A stretch of DNA of 64,000 nucleotides, taken from positions 4,091,501-4,155,500 of the forward strand of contig NC_009523.1 of NCBI RefSeq assembly GCF_000016665.1. The letters run 5' to 3'. The translations under genes were made by a program, and so were the position numbers. Source of the DNA: Roseiflexus sp. RS-1. Lineage in GTDB: Bacteria > Chloroflexota > Chloroflexia > Chloroflexales > Roseiflexaceae. The notes below the pieces were generated by a model that did not search any database, was not told the DNA's origin, and saw only the letters and a program-made list of their open reading frames with translations. Positions 25,514-33,726 of this stretch are shown here, one piece after another; positions within the stretch are counted from its first letter, which is position 1; the number at the start of each line of letters is the position of its first letter.

Positions 25514-26428
25514 TCACCGCAACCCGATCGCCGCCGCCATCATCCCCCACACGAACATCGCAATACCGCTGGCATTATAGAAAATGGCGCGTTTGCGCGG
25601 ATCGGCGATGGTAAAGAACTTCCACTGCGTCGGAATCTGCATCAGCACCAGCGCCCCGATAATGCTGGCAATGATCCAGTTGCGGGTGTGAAGGAAATAC
25701 ATCACCACCAGAATCTGGGCGACATTGATCGTCACGAATGCAGTCCAGGCTGCCGCGATCTCGCCATACAGCACCGGAATGGAGCGAATGCCGCTGATAC
25801 GGTCGCCTTCGATGCTCTTGAAATCATTGATCGTCATAATGCCGTGAGCGCCAAGTGAGAAGAGCGCCGCCATCAACACGCTGCCGAACGTCAACGGCGC
25901 AAACGCCAGATGACCGGCGATCCACGGCAATCCTTCGTAGGAAACGGCGACAATCGTATTCCCGATCCAGCCGTTGCGCTTTGCACGGATCGGACCCGCA
26001 CTGTAGATCACCGCAAGCACCATGCCGATTGCCGTCATCAGGGCGACGTACTGTCCGAGAAACAGTGCAATACCCAGACCAAGCACAACCAGCACGCCAA
26101 CGGTAATAAACACCTGCCGCGTCGATACCAGACCCGACGGAATCAGGCGCTGCGGCTCGTTGATCGCATCCACGTCGCGATCGCAGTAATCATTGACGAC
26201 CTGCGCCATCCCGCAGAGGATCGGACCGGCAAGCAGTGTTCCCAGTGCGATACGTCCTACATCGGTGACCGTCCACTGACTGGCGCCGCTGGCGATAGAA
26301 CCGCACAGAAACGCCCATGACGGCGCAAACCATGTCACCGGTTTCATTAGCTCAACAGAGCGCCGCAGAATCAACATCGGGCTGGGCGAAGCCCGAGATG
26401 ACGCGGTCGAAGCGGTTGATTCCGGCAT
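25514..26428 (-). CDS. bchG: Bacteriochlorophyll a synthase (UbiA-type prenyltransferase)
   Basis: Attaches geranylgeranyl or phytyl diphosphate to bacteriochlorophyllide in the membrane. The 304-residue protein has MKPVTWFAPSWAFLCG and the first Asp-rich motif VVNDYCDRDVDAINEP, the second motif NDFKSIEGDRISGIRSIPV, and about eight membrane spans. The start is the ATG preceded by GAGAGGAAG; the longer frame upstream is not supported. It follows pufC in the operon. Confidence 0.93.
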   Translation of the reverse strand: MPESTASTASSRASPSPMLILRRSVELMKPVTWFAPSWAFLCGSIASGASQWTVTDVGRIALGTLLAGPILCGMAQVVNDYCDRDVDAINEPQRLIPSGLVSTRQVFITVGVLVVLGLGIALFLGQYVALMTAIGMVLAVIYSAGPIRAKRNGWIGNTIVAVSYEGLPWIAGHLAFAPLTFGSVLMAALFSLGAHGIMTINDFKSIEGDRISGIRSIPVLYGEIAAAWTAFVTINVAQILVVMYFLHTRNWIIASIIGALVLMQIPTQWKFFTIADPRKRAIFYNASGIAMFVWGMMAAAIGLR

Positions 26429-26565
26429 TGGCTTCCTCTCCTGCGAGTCAAAGAAGAAAGTCGCCACGGCAGGCATACGACGCCACAACAAACAAGAAAT
26501 GCTGTGTGATGCGCAATGACGCTCACACATCACACAGCACGCATCACACCCCCGTGGCGCCAGGG

Positions 26566-27528
26566 CTACGGTGTGCTTGAAAGCACTGCCGGCACCTGGC
26601 CCGGCTTTGCTGCACCCGGCGGGATGCGGGCGCCCTGATGGCACAGCCAGCACGAAGGACTCTTTCCGGCCATGATGCCATCGGCAATCCGCCCGCCCGG
26701 CGCAACATATGTTTCCTGAATATGCTTCGACATCTGGAGCATGATGATGGAATGGTTCTTCTGCTCAACCTCATAGCTTGGGAAGTAGCGCGAATTGTGG
26801 CAGAAGGTGCATCCCTGCCCCATACTGACGTTCATATGATACATGGCGAACTGATTCTGCTCCACCTCCGCGTTCGACACATCCTTCCGACCGGTGACGA
26901 CCAGACCGCCAGGGTAGTCCAGATCAAGCGGCAGGCGCCAGTCGTTCGGCAGCGTGTTCATAATCTCGATCGGATACGGCTCCAGACCTGCCGCCTTCCC
27001 GTTGTGGCAGGTTGCGCACGTAATCTGATAGCCGCCGACAGATGCTGGCAGTTTGGCGGTATAGTTCTGGTTCAGGTCGGCGGACATCAGCATCATCTTG
27101 CGTGCCGTCACCTTCTTTGCCGCATTCGGATAGCCGTCCGTCTGGGCGAAGTTGGCGATATTGTGGCAGTAGCTGCAATCGACCTTCAGACCGCCGGAAA
27201 CATGCGCCACCATGTATGCCGAGATCTGCGCCGTGGTCATTCCTTTCAGCACCTGCACCGCCTGCGGTTGCGGATTCGCCTGAATATAGGCATTCATTGC
27301 CGCGAGCGACTCGGCGCTGATATAATTCGTCGGCTCCTGGGTGTAATTGACGTAGATCGGGTTCTGCAACGGCGGTGGAGGCGCCGGAATGACCGTATAA
27401 AAGATCCACCAGAAAATCACGATACTTGCCACGGCCATAACGGCCGAGATGAGTCCGGCCACGATGTAGAACCTGCCGCGGACGGTATTCGTGATTTCCG
27501 GAAAGAGCGTTGGAGGCTGCTGGATCAT
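26566..27528 (-). CDS. pufC: Reaction-centre tetraheme cytochrome c subunit
   Basis: Re-reduces the photo-oxidised special pair on the periplasmic side. The 320-residue protein has four CxxCH heme sites: CSYCH (118-122), CATCH (171-175), CTFCH (240-244) and CWLCH (293-297). It is anchored by one N-terminal span (about residues 20-47, VAGLISAVMAVASIVIFWW) with no lipobox. A proline-rich linker follows. It is located directly after pufLM, as in Roseiflexus. Met axial ligands are likely (MVAHV, MMLMS), but I did not verify which. Confidence 0.95.
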   Translation of the reverse strand: MIQQPPTLFPEITNTVRGRFYIVAGLISAVMAVASIVIFWWIFYTVIPAPPPPLQNPIYVNYTQEPTNYISAESLAAMNAYIQANPQPQAVQVLKGMTTAQISAYMVAHVSGGLKVDCSYCHNIANFAQTDGYPNAAKKVTARKMMLMSADLNQNYTAKLPASVGGYQITCATCHNGKAAGLEPYPIEIMNTLPNDWRLPLDLDYPGGLVVTGRKDVSNAEVEQNQFAMYHMNVSMGQGCTFCHNSRYFPSYEVEQKNHSIIMLQMSKHIQETYVAPGGRIADGIMAGKSPSCWLCHQGARIPPGAAKPGQVPAVLSSTP

Positions 27529-27626
27529 CGCTTCTATTCCTCTCTAGCAGTGCTGCGGACGAGGCATAACACTGGCCCCGCCACGTGGGCGGGCGAATGG
27601 CGCTCATCCGCCCGCGCCACACGCGC

Positions 27627-29558
27627 TTACCGGAAGATAAACTGCTGCCACCAGTACTCAAGTGGCGGCATAGGCGCCACAATCTTGATCGACTCACCCC
27701 ATGTATACCAGTCGGGTATGACCGTACCGCTCAGGAACAGGCCTATCGCGCCGGTAATTGCGGTCAACGCCGCGAACCACCACGCCCAGATGTGGATGTT
27801 GTACGAGTTGGCGTTCCAGCCCATCACCCAGCGCCAGAAGAGTTGGGCGCGCTGCGTGCCGGGACCTTCCGCCATCATCTCGGTAAACTCCATCTCCGAC
27901 TTCCACTTCGAGGTCGCCACAATCGTCGCCCCGTGCATCGCCAGCAACAGCGTCGATCCGAGCAGGAAGAAGATCGAGAGCATGTGGAAGGGGTTGTAGT
28001 AGAAGTTGCCCCAGTGGATGCTCACATAGTTCGTCCAGTCCAGGATCGCGCGGAAGCCGTGGCCCGGTGCGGCGCTCCAGTTGCCGAGCGCGAGCGGATG
28101 GAACAGATAGATGACGAAGTAGAGCGACAGTGCTGAAGCGAACCCCCAGGCAAGGTGTGTGCCGATGCGCGTGGCTTTTGCGCGTGTATACAGACGCGCC
28201 CACCATGTCAGCACCGAGAGATGCAGGAAGAACGTCGCCGCCAGCCATGCACCGCCCTTGTCCCAGGGCACATTCCAGCTCAGGCCATACTCGGTCGGCG
28301 GGGGATAGACCGCCAGGTTCCAGAACTCACGCAGGTAGATGACTGCATTCCACTCGACCTGACGACCGTAATCCACCAGGATGATAAACGCGCTGGCGAA
28401 GAAGGTGATGAACGAAATCACGCCCCACAGACCGACATAGATCGGACCAACCTGCCCTTCGCCGAGCAGGCGCTGCATCCAGCCAACATGCCCTGGCGGT
28501 TTGGCAATCGTGCCTTCCAGCCCGTCACGGTACTCCTCGTCGCGTAGATCGACCGGCTCCGGCGTCTCGCGGGCACGCCCCAGCACCAACCCGACACCCA
28601 TCAACGCCAGACCCGCCGCCAGTGCCCCCTGACCGATGCCGTTCCAGATCGGCATCCTGTCCCAGAAGCCCCAGAAAGCGTTCCAGTCCTTCACAAACGT
28701 GCCGGACAGGAAGATGCACAGGTTCGAGAACAGCACCGATGCAGCGCCTGTCCAGAACGCGACACGGTGAATACCGATTTCGCCGATGCTATAGCCCAGG
28801 ATATTGCGCCAGAAAACGTGGATGTTCTGGTCGCTGATATTCCGTCGCGCCTCGCTCAGCACTGCCGAACCGTGCATGTGCAGGAACAGCGTCGAGGCGA
28901 AGAGCAGCGTAATACCGATGGCATGGAATGGGTTGTAGAAGAAGTTGTAGTACTGATACCCGATGTTCGACACCCAATCGAGGTGGTGCGTAATGCCGAG
29001 CGGGAAGCCGTGCCCCCAGCCGCCCATCGCAATCGGGCGCAGCCATTGGAGGGTGATCCACGACGACACGACCGCGCCGAATGCAATCGGCACCTCCATG
29101 CCCATATCCAGCTTCAGGCTGATGTCAATCTGGCGCAGCAACCAGCCAATGAAAGCAATGGTCGCTGAAACCATCGTCAGGAACCAGAAGAAGCCGGGCT
29201 TGCCAGGGCTGATATTGAAACCTTCCGAAACCGGCGGCGGCTCGATGCGCATCGCCAGGATGTTGAACGTTCCCTCGTTGACCACACCCTCGTACAGATA
29301 GAACGCGACCCCCAGAACAATACCGACAATCGAGATCGCGCCGAACAGACCGACATAGAAGCGACCGATCCAGAAGTCGAACGGATCGACTCCAAAGAAG
29401 CGCGCCGCAAGGGTCTTACCGGGGCGCTTATAGAACTCCTCGATGATCGAGAACGGAATGACTTCTGCGGATGCTGCCTGCGAGCCTGTGGAGGAAATCG
29501 CCTCAGCGGGGAGAGTCTCTCCACTCGGCAGCGGCAGCGCGCGTGGCACAGCGGACAT
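27627..29558 (-). CDS. pufLM: Fused photosynthetic reaction-centre L and M subunits
   Basis: One 643-residue frame encodes both core subunits of the type II reaction centre. The L part runs to about residue 335 and the M part from about GPIYVGLWGVISF to the C-terminus IFR. A polar linker rich in Glu, Asp and Arg joins them. Each half has the special-pair His (NPFH) and an iron-ligand His (LHMHG in L; LAMHG in M). Twenty residues before the special-pair His the L half has His (HHLDW) but the M half has Ile (RAILDW). That site normally binds an accessory chlorophyll, and its loss fits the three-pheophytin pigment set known for filamentous phototrophs. Fusion of L and M is known in Roseiflexus. 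Confidence 0.97.
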   Translation of the reverse strand: MSAVPRALPLPSGETLPAEAISSTGSQAASAEVIPFSIIEEFYKRPGKTLAARFFGVDPFDFWIGRFYVGLFGAISIVGIVLGVAFYLYEGVVNEGTFNILAMRIEPPPVSEGFNISPGKPGFFWFLTMVSATIAFIGWLLRQIDISLKLDMGMEVPIAFGAVVSSWITLQWLRPIAMGGWGHGFPLGITHHLDWVSNIGYQYYNFFYNPFHAIGITLLFASTLFLHMHGSAVLSEARRNISDQNIHVFWRNILGYSIGEIGIHRVAFWTGAASVLFSNLCIFLSGTFVKDWNAFWGFWDRMPIWNGIGQGALAAGLALMGVGLVLGRARETPEPVDLRDEEYRDGLEGTIAKPPGHVGWMQRLLGEGQVGPIYVGLWGVISFITFFASAFIILVDYGRQVEWNAVIYLREFWNLAVYPPPTEYGLSWNVPWDKGGAWLAATFFLHLSVLTWWARLYTRAKATRIGTHLAWGFASALSLYFVIYLFHPLALGNWSAAPGHGFRAILDWTNYVSIHWGNFYYNPFHMLSIFFLLGSTLLLAMHGATIVATSKWKSEMEFTEMMAEGPGTQRAQLFWRWVMGWNANSYNIHIWAWWFAALTAITGAIGLFLSGTVIPDWYTWGESIKIVAPMPPLEYWWQQFIFR

Positions 29559-29657
29559 ATCGTGTGCTCTCGCTTTCTAGCATATGGATTGGCTTACGCG
29601 AAGATGGTACATCTCCACAGGCAAAGCCAGCACCTGGATACCTACAGCGTAAAGACA

Positions 29658-29698
29658 GGACAGGGGCTGATGCGCTGCCACGTGCCAGCCCACTGTCC
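29658..29698 (-). promoter_or_regulatory. Intercistronic hairpin between pufA and pufLM
   Basis: Two 6-bp stems in series, GGACAG/CTGTCC and GGGCTG/CAGCCC, with a single bulged base and a 16-nt loop, read on the minus strand. It lies about 40 nt after the pufA stop. In purple bacteria a similar hairpin protects pufBA mRNA from 3' decay and so raises antenna over reaction-centre protein; a like role is inferred here. Confidence 0.6.
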
Positions 29699-29737
29699 TC
29701 CTCTCCTTACGATCGCCAGGCAGAATGAGCGACGTTC

Positions 29738-29860
29738 CTACTTCAGCCAGGGAATGATTGGCGAGCTGAGCACCACAAAGTGGATGAGCAGCGCCATCAC
29801 GAGGCCGATCAGGGTGGAGACCACCACCACTGTCCGGAACTCGAACGGTCGATCTTTCAT
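29738..29860 (-). CDS. pufA: Light-harvesting complex alpha polypeptide
   Basis: A 40-residue single-span antenna polypeptide: [10 protein letters not shown] start, hydrophobic span from about residue 11 to 33, and the bacteriochlorophyll-binding His27 in LLIHFVVL. The sequence is nearly that of the R. castenholzii alpha polypeptide as I know it, with a different C-terminal tail (PIIPWLK). A ribosome site GGAGG lies 7 nt upstream. It lies 21 bp after pufB and 180 bp before pufLM. Confidence 0.95.
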   Translation of the reverse strand: MKDRPFEFRTVVVVSTLIGLVMALLIHFVVLSSPIIPWLK

Positions 29861-29881
29861 ACAAGCGCCTCCAAATCTTAA

Positions 29882-30070
<189 letters not shown>

Positions 30071-30209
30071 TCATCTGCCTGACTCGATGACGCAGTGCTT
30101 CATGAACTGCGTGACAACGTTTCCCCCGCGCCAGTTGCTGCCTGTCGCTTCTCACATCTGAGCGTGTCAGAGCTCCACGTTGTCAAGAGTATGCGCGGGT
30201 TTCACCGGG

Positions 30210-30239
30210 ATTATACTCCTGTGAAAGCCAGCGCGTCAA
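30210..30239 (-). promoter_or_regulatory. Candidate puf operon promoter
   Basis: Reading on the minus strand, TTGACG is separated by 18 bp from TATAAT, a good sigma-70-type pair about 160 bp upstream of pufB. Direct TGACA words lie just downstream (30168-30186), in the position expected for a regulator site. Confidence 0.55.
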
Positions 30240-30341
30240 TCAAAATCCCTCACACATCTACTATGCAAGGGTTATGCAGACTGTGTGCAAAAGCCTGAGT
30301 TATGAAGTTGCAACCCTGCGTCAGAGTATGCACTACAGCGT

Positions 30342-30369
30342 TTGACAATCCCTGTGCGTATACTATAAT
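30342..30369 (+). promoter_or_regulatory. Promoter of the MerR/B12 regulator
   Basis: TTGACA and TATAAT separated by 16 bp, both perfect consensus hexamers. Transcription should start near 30376, leaving a leader of about 187 nt before the regulator gene. It diverges from the puf promoter, so both lie within 160 bp. Confidence 0.75.
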
Positions 30370-30375
30370 AAAGCC

Positions 30376-30562
30376 CTACAATCCTAGCCAAAAGGAGGGG
30401 AAGAAGCGAGCAACCTTGCTTCACCCTGCTGCCGGAACTGCCACGTTGCAGGGTGAATACGCGGCGCCGACCGTGTGCGTGGCATTCCTCCCGGGTTTGC
30501 CGCCGGGCAAACCACGTGGTGCGTATGCCGACGCTTGACCGTTCTAGAGATGGAGAACCCCG
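30376..30562 (+). promoter_or_regulatory. Structured 5' leader of the MerR/B12 regulator gene
   Basis: Two strong hairpins are visible: CACCCTGC with GCAGGGTG (8 bp, around 30421-30454), and GGTTTGCC with GGCAAACC (8 bp, around 30494-30513), the latter enclosed by GCGTGGCAT pairing with ATGCCGACGC with one bulge. An SD-like AAGGAGG occurs early in the leader. I do not recognise a known riboswitch class and see no clear B12-box. Confidence 0.45.
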
Positions 30563-31570
30563 ATGTTGGAGCAGGTCCATCACCTGCTGACGCTGTCAGA
30601 CGTGCCACGCTACAATATCAAGGCAGTCGTTCAGCAGACCCAGGTCAATGTTTCGACACTACGCGCATGGGAGCAACGCTACGGCGTTCCGCGCCCGACT
30701 CGCTCCGATCACGGTCATCGGCTCTATTCGCAGCGCGATATCGAGATCATTAAGTGGCTGAAGCAGTGTACCGAGGAGGGACTGGCGATCAGTCAGGCGG
30801 TCGCACTGTTGCGCGACATCAGCGACTCAGGTAATGCTACTCCTCGCGCGCCGCAATCGCAGCCGCCTCCGCCAACACTGGCGGACGCCGGATGGCCCGA
30901 TCTGCGCACACAATTGACCGAGGCGCTCCTCAGCACGAACCTGCGCCAGGCGCATTTGCTTGTCAATACCGCCGTGGCCCTCTTCCCTATCGAGACGCTG
31001 GTGCTCGATCTTTTTTATCCCATGCTGGTCGATATTGGCGAGCGCTGGGCGCAGGGGGATGTGTGCGTGGCAGAGGAGCGGGTGGTGACCAACTTCGTGC
31101 GCCAGCGCCTGCTCGGGTTGTTGCAGATCCACGCGCCGTTCGCCATCGGTCCGCGTCTGATCGCCGGGTGCGCGCCTGAAGAACAGCACGAGATCGGGTT
31201 GATTATGTTCTCGCTGCTGATGGAACAACGCGGCTGGGAACTGATCTACCTGGGGCAAACCGTGTCGGCGGAAGGACTTGATGGCTTCCTGATGCGCATG
31301 GCGCCGGCGCTTGTGTGTATGTCGGTGTCGATGGCGGAGCATGTGCCCGGTCTGCTCGAAATTGCCCGGATTGTCGAAGGTCGCCGTCGCCATCGCCTGG
31401 TGTTCGCCTATAGCGGTCAGGTGTTTGATCGCCATCCTGAGCTTCGCGGTCGCATTCCCGGTATCTTTCTCGGCAATGACCTGCGCGAAGCGGTTATCCG
31501 GGCGGATGATCTCGGTGAAGAGATCGATCCAGAACGCTGGATGCGACAGTCGCACTTCTTTCGCCATTGA
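30563..31570 (+). CDS. MerR-type regulator with cobalamin-binding domain
   Basis: A 335-residue protein. The N-terminal MerR helix-turn-helix is YNIKAVVQQTQVNVSTLRAWEQRYGVPRP and continues to about residue 85. After a proline-rich linker comes a B12-binding helical domain and a Rossmann-like B12 domain containing Glu207-x-His209-x-x-Gly212, the base-off cobalamin motif. In the CarH photoreceptor motif W-x9-EH, Trp162 and Glu172 are kept, but Arg173 replaces His and Ala163 follows Trp where CarH has His132. The protein should bind cobalamin but with an altered upper face. It is divergent from puf, so it is likely to control photosynthesis genes. Ribosome site GGAG, 7 nt upstream. Confidence 0.85.
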   Translation: MLEQVHHLLTLSDVPRYNIKAVVQQTQVNVSTLRAWEQRYGVPRPTRSDHGHRLYSQRDIEIIKWLKQCTEEGLAISQAVALLRDISDSGNATPRAPQSQPPPPTLADAGWPDLRTQLTEALLSTNLRQAHLLVNTAVALFPIETLVLDLFYPMLVDIGERWAQGDVCVAEERVVTNFVRQRLLGLLQIHAPFAIGPRLIAGCAPEEQHEIGLIMFSLLMEQRGWELIYLGQTVSAEGLDGFLMRMAPALVCMSVSMAEHVPGLLEIARIVEGRRRHRLVFAYSGQVFDRHPELRGRIPGIFLGNDLREAVIRADDLGEEIDPERWMRQSHFFRH

Positions 31571-31676
31571 TCTGGAATGTCGGTTTGGCGGCTTCAGGCA
31601 GAAGTAAGACCAGCATGCCGATGCGCCGGCAATTCTTCCCGGCACACACGCAAGAACGGCGCTAGAAAGTGCAAAT

Positions 31677-32120
31677 ATGCGCTCATTGACGACGTGGCTG
31701 AGCAGTCGTGGACCGGAGATCGCCCAGGCGCTCGATCAACGCCGCGAGGCGATCTGTTCTGCGGTCAATCATCGCCTCATGTCAACGTTCGCAGGATTGC
31801 TGGCGGATATCGAATCGCGCCACGGCAGTCAGTATCATCAGGTGACATTCAGTCGCACACCCCGACGGCTCCATCAACTGGTGCTGGTGGCGCTCGCGCT
31901 GCAGGCGCCGTCGGTGCTGCAACGTGAGATTGAGTGGAGCGTTCGCCTGTTGCTGCGGTACGGCGTGACGCAGCATCACATTCAGTCGATGGTGCGCTGG
32001 TACTTCGAAGCGGTGCGACGCGAAGTGGCGCTCGATGATCACGACCGCGATAACCTGGCGGCGCTCGAAGAGGCGATCCTGGCGACCATCTACGCGATTG
32101 GGGAAGAAACTGAGCCGTAA
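31677..32120 (+). CDS. Unrecognised all-helical protein downstream of the MerR/B12 regulator
   Basis: A 147-residue protein, predicted helical throughout and without membrane spans or cysteines in motifs. Features include SRTPRRLHQLVLVALALQAP and RYGVTQHHIQSMVRWYFEAV. The His-rich centre and overall helical layout are faintly like a globin-type or RsbR N-terminal sensor domain, but I would not assign it. It lies 106 bp downstream of the regulator on the same strand. Codon use matches neighbours, so it is probably real. Confidence 0.6.
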   Translation: MRSLTTWLSSRGPEIAQALDQRREAICSAVNHRLMSTFAGLLADIESRHGSQYHQVTFSRTPRRLHQLVLVALALQAPSVLQREIEWSVRLLLRYGVTQHHIQSMVRWYFEAVRREVALDDHDRDNLAALEEAILATIYAIGEETEP

Positions 32121-32154
32121 TATCAAACCTGATCGATAGAACGAATTCTGGCGT

Positions 32155-33105
32155 CTATTGCTGCGCCTGCATCTGCTGCGCCTCCGCTTCAGCGATGAAC
32201 GAACGCTCGACCGCGCGCCATTCAGGCGTTGTGTCGTCGGCTGTCTCCGCAGGCGTTGCAACCAGGGTGACACGCACCGCCACATCGAGTTCGCTCGTTG
32301 CCTGACCTTTGTACACTCCGCGCGACGGCGGAACATCGGCATAGTCGCGCCCGATAGCCACGCGAATGTGGCGTGCACCGGCTATCAGGTTGTTCGTCGG
32401 ATCGAACCCCACCCATCCCACACCGGGCAGCAGGGCTTCCACCCAGGCATGGGTCGCGTCCGCCTCGGAGCGATCATGGTCTTCAGCACGGTGAAAAAGA
32501 TAGCCGCTGACGTAGCGACACGGAATGCCCAACATGCGCGCCAGTGCGATCATAATATGCGCGAAATCCTGACAGACGCCGCGTCGGGTGCGCAGGGCGT
32601 CGTCGACCGGCGAGTGCACATGGGTGCTGCCGGGTGCGTATTCGAAGGCGTGGTAGATGCGCCCGGTGAGCCAGCAGAGGGTTGTCAGCGGATCACTGCC
32701 GCGCTGCATCTTCAATTCATCCGCAAATGAGCGCAGCAGGTCACTTGCATATGCAAAACGGCTGGGCTGGAGCATCTCCCACTGTTCGCCGCTGGCAGCA
32801 AGTGCATCGAGGGCGAGCCAGGCATCGCTGTCGAGCGGGGGCAGCGGCGGCGGTTCAAGCGCTTCCACCAGCGCTTCAGCGATGATTGTCAGCAATTTGT
32901 GGCGACCGGGCACATCGAAGTGATGTACCACATTCCCAAGAACGTCGCGGTAACTGAACAGCGTTGCGCGCGGTATCGTCGTCATTTGAAACGTATGGAG
33001 ACGCTGGGAACCATCGCTGCGCGGTTGCATACGCACTTCCATCACGCTTTCGCTGACGGGCGCGCTGTAACGGAACCGGGTCAGATGGCGAATGTGATAG
33101 TACAT
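32155..33105 (-). CDS. Transglutaminase-like cysteine protease
   Basis: A 316-residue protein with the bacterial transglutaminase N-terminal beta domain (MYYHIRHLTRFRYSAPVSES) and a transglutaminase core carrying the Cys-His-Asp triad: Cys in RRGVCQDF, His in ATHAWVE, Asp in GFDPTNN. Such proteins usually travel with a circularly permuted ATP-grasp and an alpha-E protein in a peptide-forming or peptide-cutting system. Both partners lie further upstream on the same strand, beyond the IS element. Confidence 0.9.
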   Translation of the reverse strand: MYYHIRHLTRFRYSAPVSESVMEVRMQPRSDGSQRLHTFQMTTIPRATLFSYRDVLGNVVHHFDVPGRHKLLTIIAEALVEALEPPPLPPLDSDAWLALDALAASGEQWEMLQPSRFAYASDLLRSFADELKMQRGSDPLTTLCWLTGRIYHAFEYAPGSTHVHSPVDDALRTRRGVCQDFAHIMIALARMLGIPCRYVSGYLFHRAEDHDRSEADATHAWVEALLPGVGWVGFDPTNNLIAGARHIRVAIGRDYADVPPSRGVYKGQATSELDVAVRVTLVATPAETADDTTPEWRAVERSFIAEAEAQQMQAQQ

Positions 33106-33107
33106 GG

Positions 33108-33213
33108 GAGAACTGAGAACTGAGAACTAAGAACTAAGAACTGAGAATTGAGAACTGAGAACTGAGAATTGAGAACTGAGAACTGAGAATTGAGAACTGA
33201 GAATTGAGAACTA
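33108..33213. repeat. GAGAACTGAGAA heptamer array, left half
   Basis: About 106 bp of degenerate GAGAACTGA/GAGAATTGA units. The same array resumes after the IS element at 34338-34365, so the IS split one array. Confidence 0.85.
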
Positions 33214-33220
33214 GACTTCA

Positions 33221-33685
33221 TCAAGATTCGTTTTGATTTTTGGACTGCTTTTTGCGTTTCAGCCAAATTCGGAAGTTATGCAGCCCGCAACATGTTTCCA
33301 TGACCATATCCCGAAATTCGGAACAACTGAAGCGGATAATGTCGTGAATGATTCGATACCGCTTGATATCGCCGATAACATGTTCAATACGAACGCGAAC
33401 GGATGAGATACGCCGGTTTTCCTCCTTTTCCTGCGGCGTGAGGGTTCCATTGCGCGGCTTCTTCTTTGGCTGCATAATCTGGACGCCAGGCAGGGTAAAT
33501 CCTTGAAATCCGGCGTCTTGATAGAGAATGCTCGCGTTTGGAAGGGTGTATCCCGCTTCATCCGCAATACATTTATCGTGGACCCTTCCTTCGTAGGTGT
33601 CACTCAAAAAGTGAATAGAGCCAAACTCATCAATGATGAGAACGTTCTTAAGCGTATGTCGTTTCTTCTTACCGCTGTAATACAA
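33221..33685 (-). CDS. IS5-family transposase, C-terminal (catalytic) part
   Basis: The downstream half of a DDE transposase: YYSGKKKRHTLKN, then LIIDEF with an Asp, DAGFQGF near the second acidic residue, and RIEHVIGDIKRYR containing the final Glu. In sequence the frame actually continues upstream to about 33750 (LFIHDGVERPIRRPSDKVDREL), beyond the only ATG shown. The N-terminal part is in another frame; joining them needs one -1 shift at the CCCCCCTTTTT run near 33746-33756. Confidence 0.8.
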   Translation of the reverse strand: MYYSGKKKRHTLKNVLIIDEFGSIHFLSDTYEGRVHDKCIADEAGYTLPNASILYQDAGFQGFTLPGVQIMQPKKKPRNGTLTPQEKEENRRISSVRVRIEHVIGDIKRYRIIHDIIRFSCSEFRDMVMETCCGLHNFRIWLKRKKQSKNQNES

Positions 33686-33726
33686 CTCCCGGTCGACTTT
33701 GTCGCTTGGACGGCGAATGGGACGTT

